The position numbers were made by a program, and so were the translations under genes. Source: SZUA-584 sp050943225 (GTDB lineage Bacteria; Bacillota; Clostridia; Christensenellales; SZUA-584). Taken from it: a stretch of 7,247 bases of DNA. The notes under the pieces were generated by a model. That model was not told where the DNA came from. It worked only from the letters and a program-made list of their open reading frames with translations, and did no database searches. The DNA lies in contig JBMNOT010000106.1 in the NCBI GenBank assembly GCA_050943225.1, forward strand, positions 1 to 7,247, read 5' to 3'. This document shows positions 5,398-7,247 of the stretch, piece after piece; position 1 is the stretch's first letter; each line of letters begins with the position of its first letter.

Positions 5398-5966
5398 GCG
5401 ACTACTATGTCGTGGGGCTCGGGAACCCGGGCAGCAAATACGCGCACACGCGGCACAACGCGGGCTTTGACGTGGTGTCCATACTCGCGGAGCGGATGGG
5501 CGTCAGCATGCGCACGTATGCGTATAAGGCCCGGGTAGGCCAGGGCGAGCTGGGCGGCAAAAAGGTGCTGCTGGTGATGCCGCAGACGTATATGAACAAT
5601 TCGGGCGAGAGCGTGAGGGAGATGGCGCAGGCGCTGCGCGTACGGGCGGACCAGCTGATACTCGTTTACGACGACGTGGACCTCAAGGCAGGCACGGTGC
5701 GGGTAAAAGTGCGGGGCAGCGCGGGCACGCACAACGGCATGAGGTCGGTGATATATCACCTTAAGACCGACGAGTTTGCGCGGGTGCGCGTGGGCATCGG
5801 CAGGCCGGACGGCGATATCGTCGATTACGTGCTGGGCGAATACGCGGACAAGCAGGCCGCGCTGGAAACGCTGAAACGGGCGGCGGACGCGGTGGAGACG
5901 ATTATAAAGGACGGCGTGCTGGAAGCGCAGAACCGTTTTAACGCGCCGCCGCAGAAAACATGCTGA
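5334..5966 (+). CDS. pth: Peptidyl-tRNA hydrolase with N-terminal extension
   Basis: Pth cleaves the ester bond of peptidyl-tRNAs dropped by stalled ribosomes and so recycles tRNA in the cytoplasm. The core shows VVGLGNPGSKYAHTRHNAGF (26-45), TYMNNSG (85-91), VYDDVDLKAG (111-120) and GTHNGMRSV (131-139). The expected catalytic and binding residues are Asn31, His41 (catalytic), Asn88, Asp113 and Asn134, equivalent to E. coli Asn10, His20, Asn68, Asp93 and Asn114. The core begins near residue 24, so the 210-residue product has about 20 extra residues (MPKGKLFGFVKIYRKSAQN). No ATG, GTG or TTG lies between 5334 and the core, and AAGGGG at 5323-5328 sits five bases before ATG 5334, which supports this start. 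It makes a 64-base overlap with the HAD gene. The stop overlaps the mfd start by seven bases. Confidence 0.96.
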   Translation: MPKGKLFGFVKIYRKSAQNHISDYYVVGLGNPGSKYAHTRHNAGFDVVSILAERMGVSMRTYAYKARVGQGELGGKKVLLVMPQTYMNNSGESVREMAQALRVRADQLILVYDDVDLKAGTVRVKVRGSAGTHNGMRSVIYHLKTDEFARVRVGIGRPDGDIVDYVLGEYADKQAALETLKRAADAVETIIKDGVLEAQNRFNAPPQKTC

Positions 5967-7247
5967 CCACGGATCATATCAGAGAGCTGGAAGAATTTCA
6001 AAGGCTGGAGAAAGCTGTGCGTGCGGGGCAGACGCCCTGCGCGCTTTTTGCCGTGCCTGAAGCCGCAAAGCCGCACATCGCGGCGGCGCTGGGTGAGGCG
6101 ATAAAACGCCCGGTGATTGTGGTGACCGCAACGGACGACAAGGCGGAGCAGTGCGCGGCGGCCGTACCGGACGCGGTGTTTATCCCCAGGAGGGCGCTGC
6201 AGCTGCGCGCGTCGGTGGCGCGGAGCCGTGAGCGGATGTTTGAGCGTATCCGCGCGCTCTCCAAGCTGGCGGGCGGTGCGCGGCTGGCGTTTGTCAGCGC
6301 GGAATCGCTGGCGGCCAGGCTGGCGCCGCCGGAGGATTTTCTGGCAGCGCATATCCGCATCGAAAAGGACGGGCGGTACGACCCCGAGAAGCTGATACAA
6401 AATCTGGTATGGGCCGGATACGAGCGGGTGAGCGCCGTGGAGACGGCCGGGCAGGCGGCGCGGCGCGGCGAGATACTCGACGTGTTCTGCCCCGGCGCGG
6501 TGGCGCCGTACCGGATCGACTTCTTCGACGATATCGTGGAGAGCATCCATTCGTTTGACCCGGTCACGCAGCGGCGGAGCCGCGAAAAGTTTGAGGCGGT
6601 GACGCTGGCGCCCGCGGTGGAGCTGACGTTGTCGGACGAGGCGGCCGCGGCGGGCCGGGAGTATTTTGAGTCGGCAAAGCCGGAGAGCGCCGCAATGGCG
6701 CAGCGTTTTGCGGACTATGCGCAGAGCCTTAAAAAAGGGCGCTATTTTGAGGATATTGAGAACTTCGCATACGCGATGTGCAGTTCCACCGTGCTGGATT
6801 ACGTGCGGGAGCCGCTGGTGCTGCTGGACGACTATAAGCACATCCGCTCGGAGGAAGAGGAGCGGCGTGAGGATTTCGAACACCGGCTGATGGACCTGGT
6901 GGGCAGCGGCGAGGCGGTGGCGGACCAGAAAGCGCTATACCTGCCGCTGGAGGATATCATCGCCCGGGCGGCGGACTATGCAGCGGCGGATTTTTGCACA
7001 GTGAGCCGCTCCGGCCTGCGCACCCGGGCGGACATCGTGCTGCCGATAAAGTCGGCAGTGGCGTACAGCCGGAAACTGGACCTTTTGCAGGAGGACTTAA
7101 AGGCGCGCGTGAAAGCCGGGTGGCGCGTATACCTTTTCTGCGGCAATACCGAGCGGGCCGAGCGGCTGGCGGCGGAATTGTCGGACAAAACCATGACGGT
7201 GCCGCTGATAAAGGACAGGCGGGTTCTGCAGCCCGGCGGAACGGGTA
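5960..7247 (+). CDS. mfd: Transcription-repair coupling factor Mfd, N-terminal part (3' truncated by the window edge)
   Basis: Mfd is a DNA translocase that removes RNA polymerase stalled at lesions and recruits UvrA for nucleotide excision repair. The frame stays open for 429 residues to the window edge, against about 1150 in complete homologues. Visible is the UvrB-like N-terminal module: the degenerate, inactive ATPase-like part (about 25-130, AAALGEAIKRPVIVVTA with no true Walker A) and the diagnostic block RRGEILDVFCPGAVAPYRID (169-188) followed by FFDDIVESIHSFDP (188-201). After about residue 350 the D3 region begins. The RNA-polymerase-interaction domain and the translocase motor lie outside the window. 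ATG 5960 overlaps the pth stop by seven bases. No good Shine-Dalgarno precedes it (CCGCAGAAAAC), so translation probably depends on coupling to pth. The adjacency to pth matches the Firmicute order, except that the small yabK (fin) gene found between them in Bacillus is absent. Confidence 0.96.
   Translation, partial: MLTTDHIRELEEFQRLEKAVRAGQTPCALFAVPEAAKPHIAAALGEAIKRPVIVVTATDDKAEQCAAAVPDAVFIPRRALQLRASVARSRERMFERIRALSKLAGGARLAFVSAESLAARLAPPEDFLAAHIRIEKDGRYDPEKLIQNLVWAGYERVSAVETAGQAARRGEILDVFCPGAVAPYRIDFFDDIVESIHSFDPVTQRRSREKFEAVTLAPAVELTLSDEAAAAGREYFESAKPESAAMAQRFADYAQSLKKGRYFEDIENFAYAMCSSTVLDYVREPLVLLDDYKHIRSEEEERREDFEHRLMDLVGSGEAVADQKALYLPLEDIIARAADYAAADFCTVSRSGLRTRADIVLPIKSAVAYSRKLDLLQEDLKARVKAGWRVYLFCGNTERAERLAAELSDKTMTVPLIKDRRVLQPGGTG

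Noticed and set aside
5825..6883. A 352-codon open frame on the - strand over the end of pth and the start of mfd
   Set aside because: The + strand frame encodes a clear Mfd N-terminus; the antisense product is Arg/Leu/His-rich and unrecognisable.

Overview
The window is a stretch of bacterial housekeeping chromosome with every gene on the + strand. It reads as a fairly GC-rich Gram-positive genome (roughly 60% GC by eye), most likely a Clostridia-type Firmicute. The reasons are strong purine-rich Shine-Dalgarno sites, a textbook Rho-independent terminator after tuf, an EF-Tu of Firmicute type, and the glmU ... pth-mfd order that Firmicutes share with Bacillus subtilis. No species can be named from the sequence alone. 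I see no mobile element, CRISPR array, tRNA or rRNA.

Layout. Positions 1-371 hold the last 122 residues of elongation factor G (fusA). An 89-base gap with a perfect 8-bp hairpin follows, then a complete tuf gene (EF-Tu, 461-1672) and a strong terminator (1692-1727). A 387-base gap (1673-2059) separates tuf from pfkA. It contains the terminator, a weak promoter candidate, a region able to fold into a long interrupted hairpin, and a terminator-like hairpin; it may be a long pfkA leader or a small RNA gene. The phosphofructokinase gene pfkA (2060-3136) has an unusual mix of ATP-type and pyrophosphate-type active-site residues.

A second gap (3137-3322) holds a good sigma-A-type promoter whose -35 box overlaps a 7-bp inverted repeat. 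From there runs a tightly packed operon of overlapping genes: glmU (3323-4687), a HAD-family phosphatase-like gene (4684-5397), pth (5334-5966) and the start of mfd (5960 to the window edge).

How the genes work together. fusA and tuf supply the two GTPases of translation elongation. PfkA catalyses the committed step of glycolysis from fructose 6-phosphate, the same metabolite from which the GlmU pathway to UDP-GlcNAc branches. Pth recycles peptidyl-tRNA and Mfd couples transcription to DNA repair. In B. subtilis the interval between glmU and pth is filled by prs and ctc; here it holds only the HAD gene, which is translationally locked to both neighbours.

Nothing here looks like a new multi-gene system. 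The points most worth a second look are the structured tuf-pfkA gap, the hybrid PFK active site, the HAD gene in the prs position, and the 64-base HAD/pth overlap that gives Pth an N-terminal extension.
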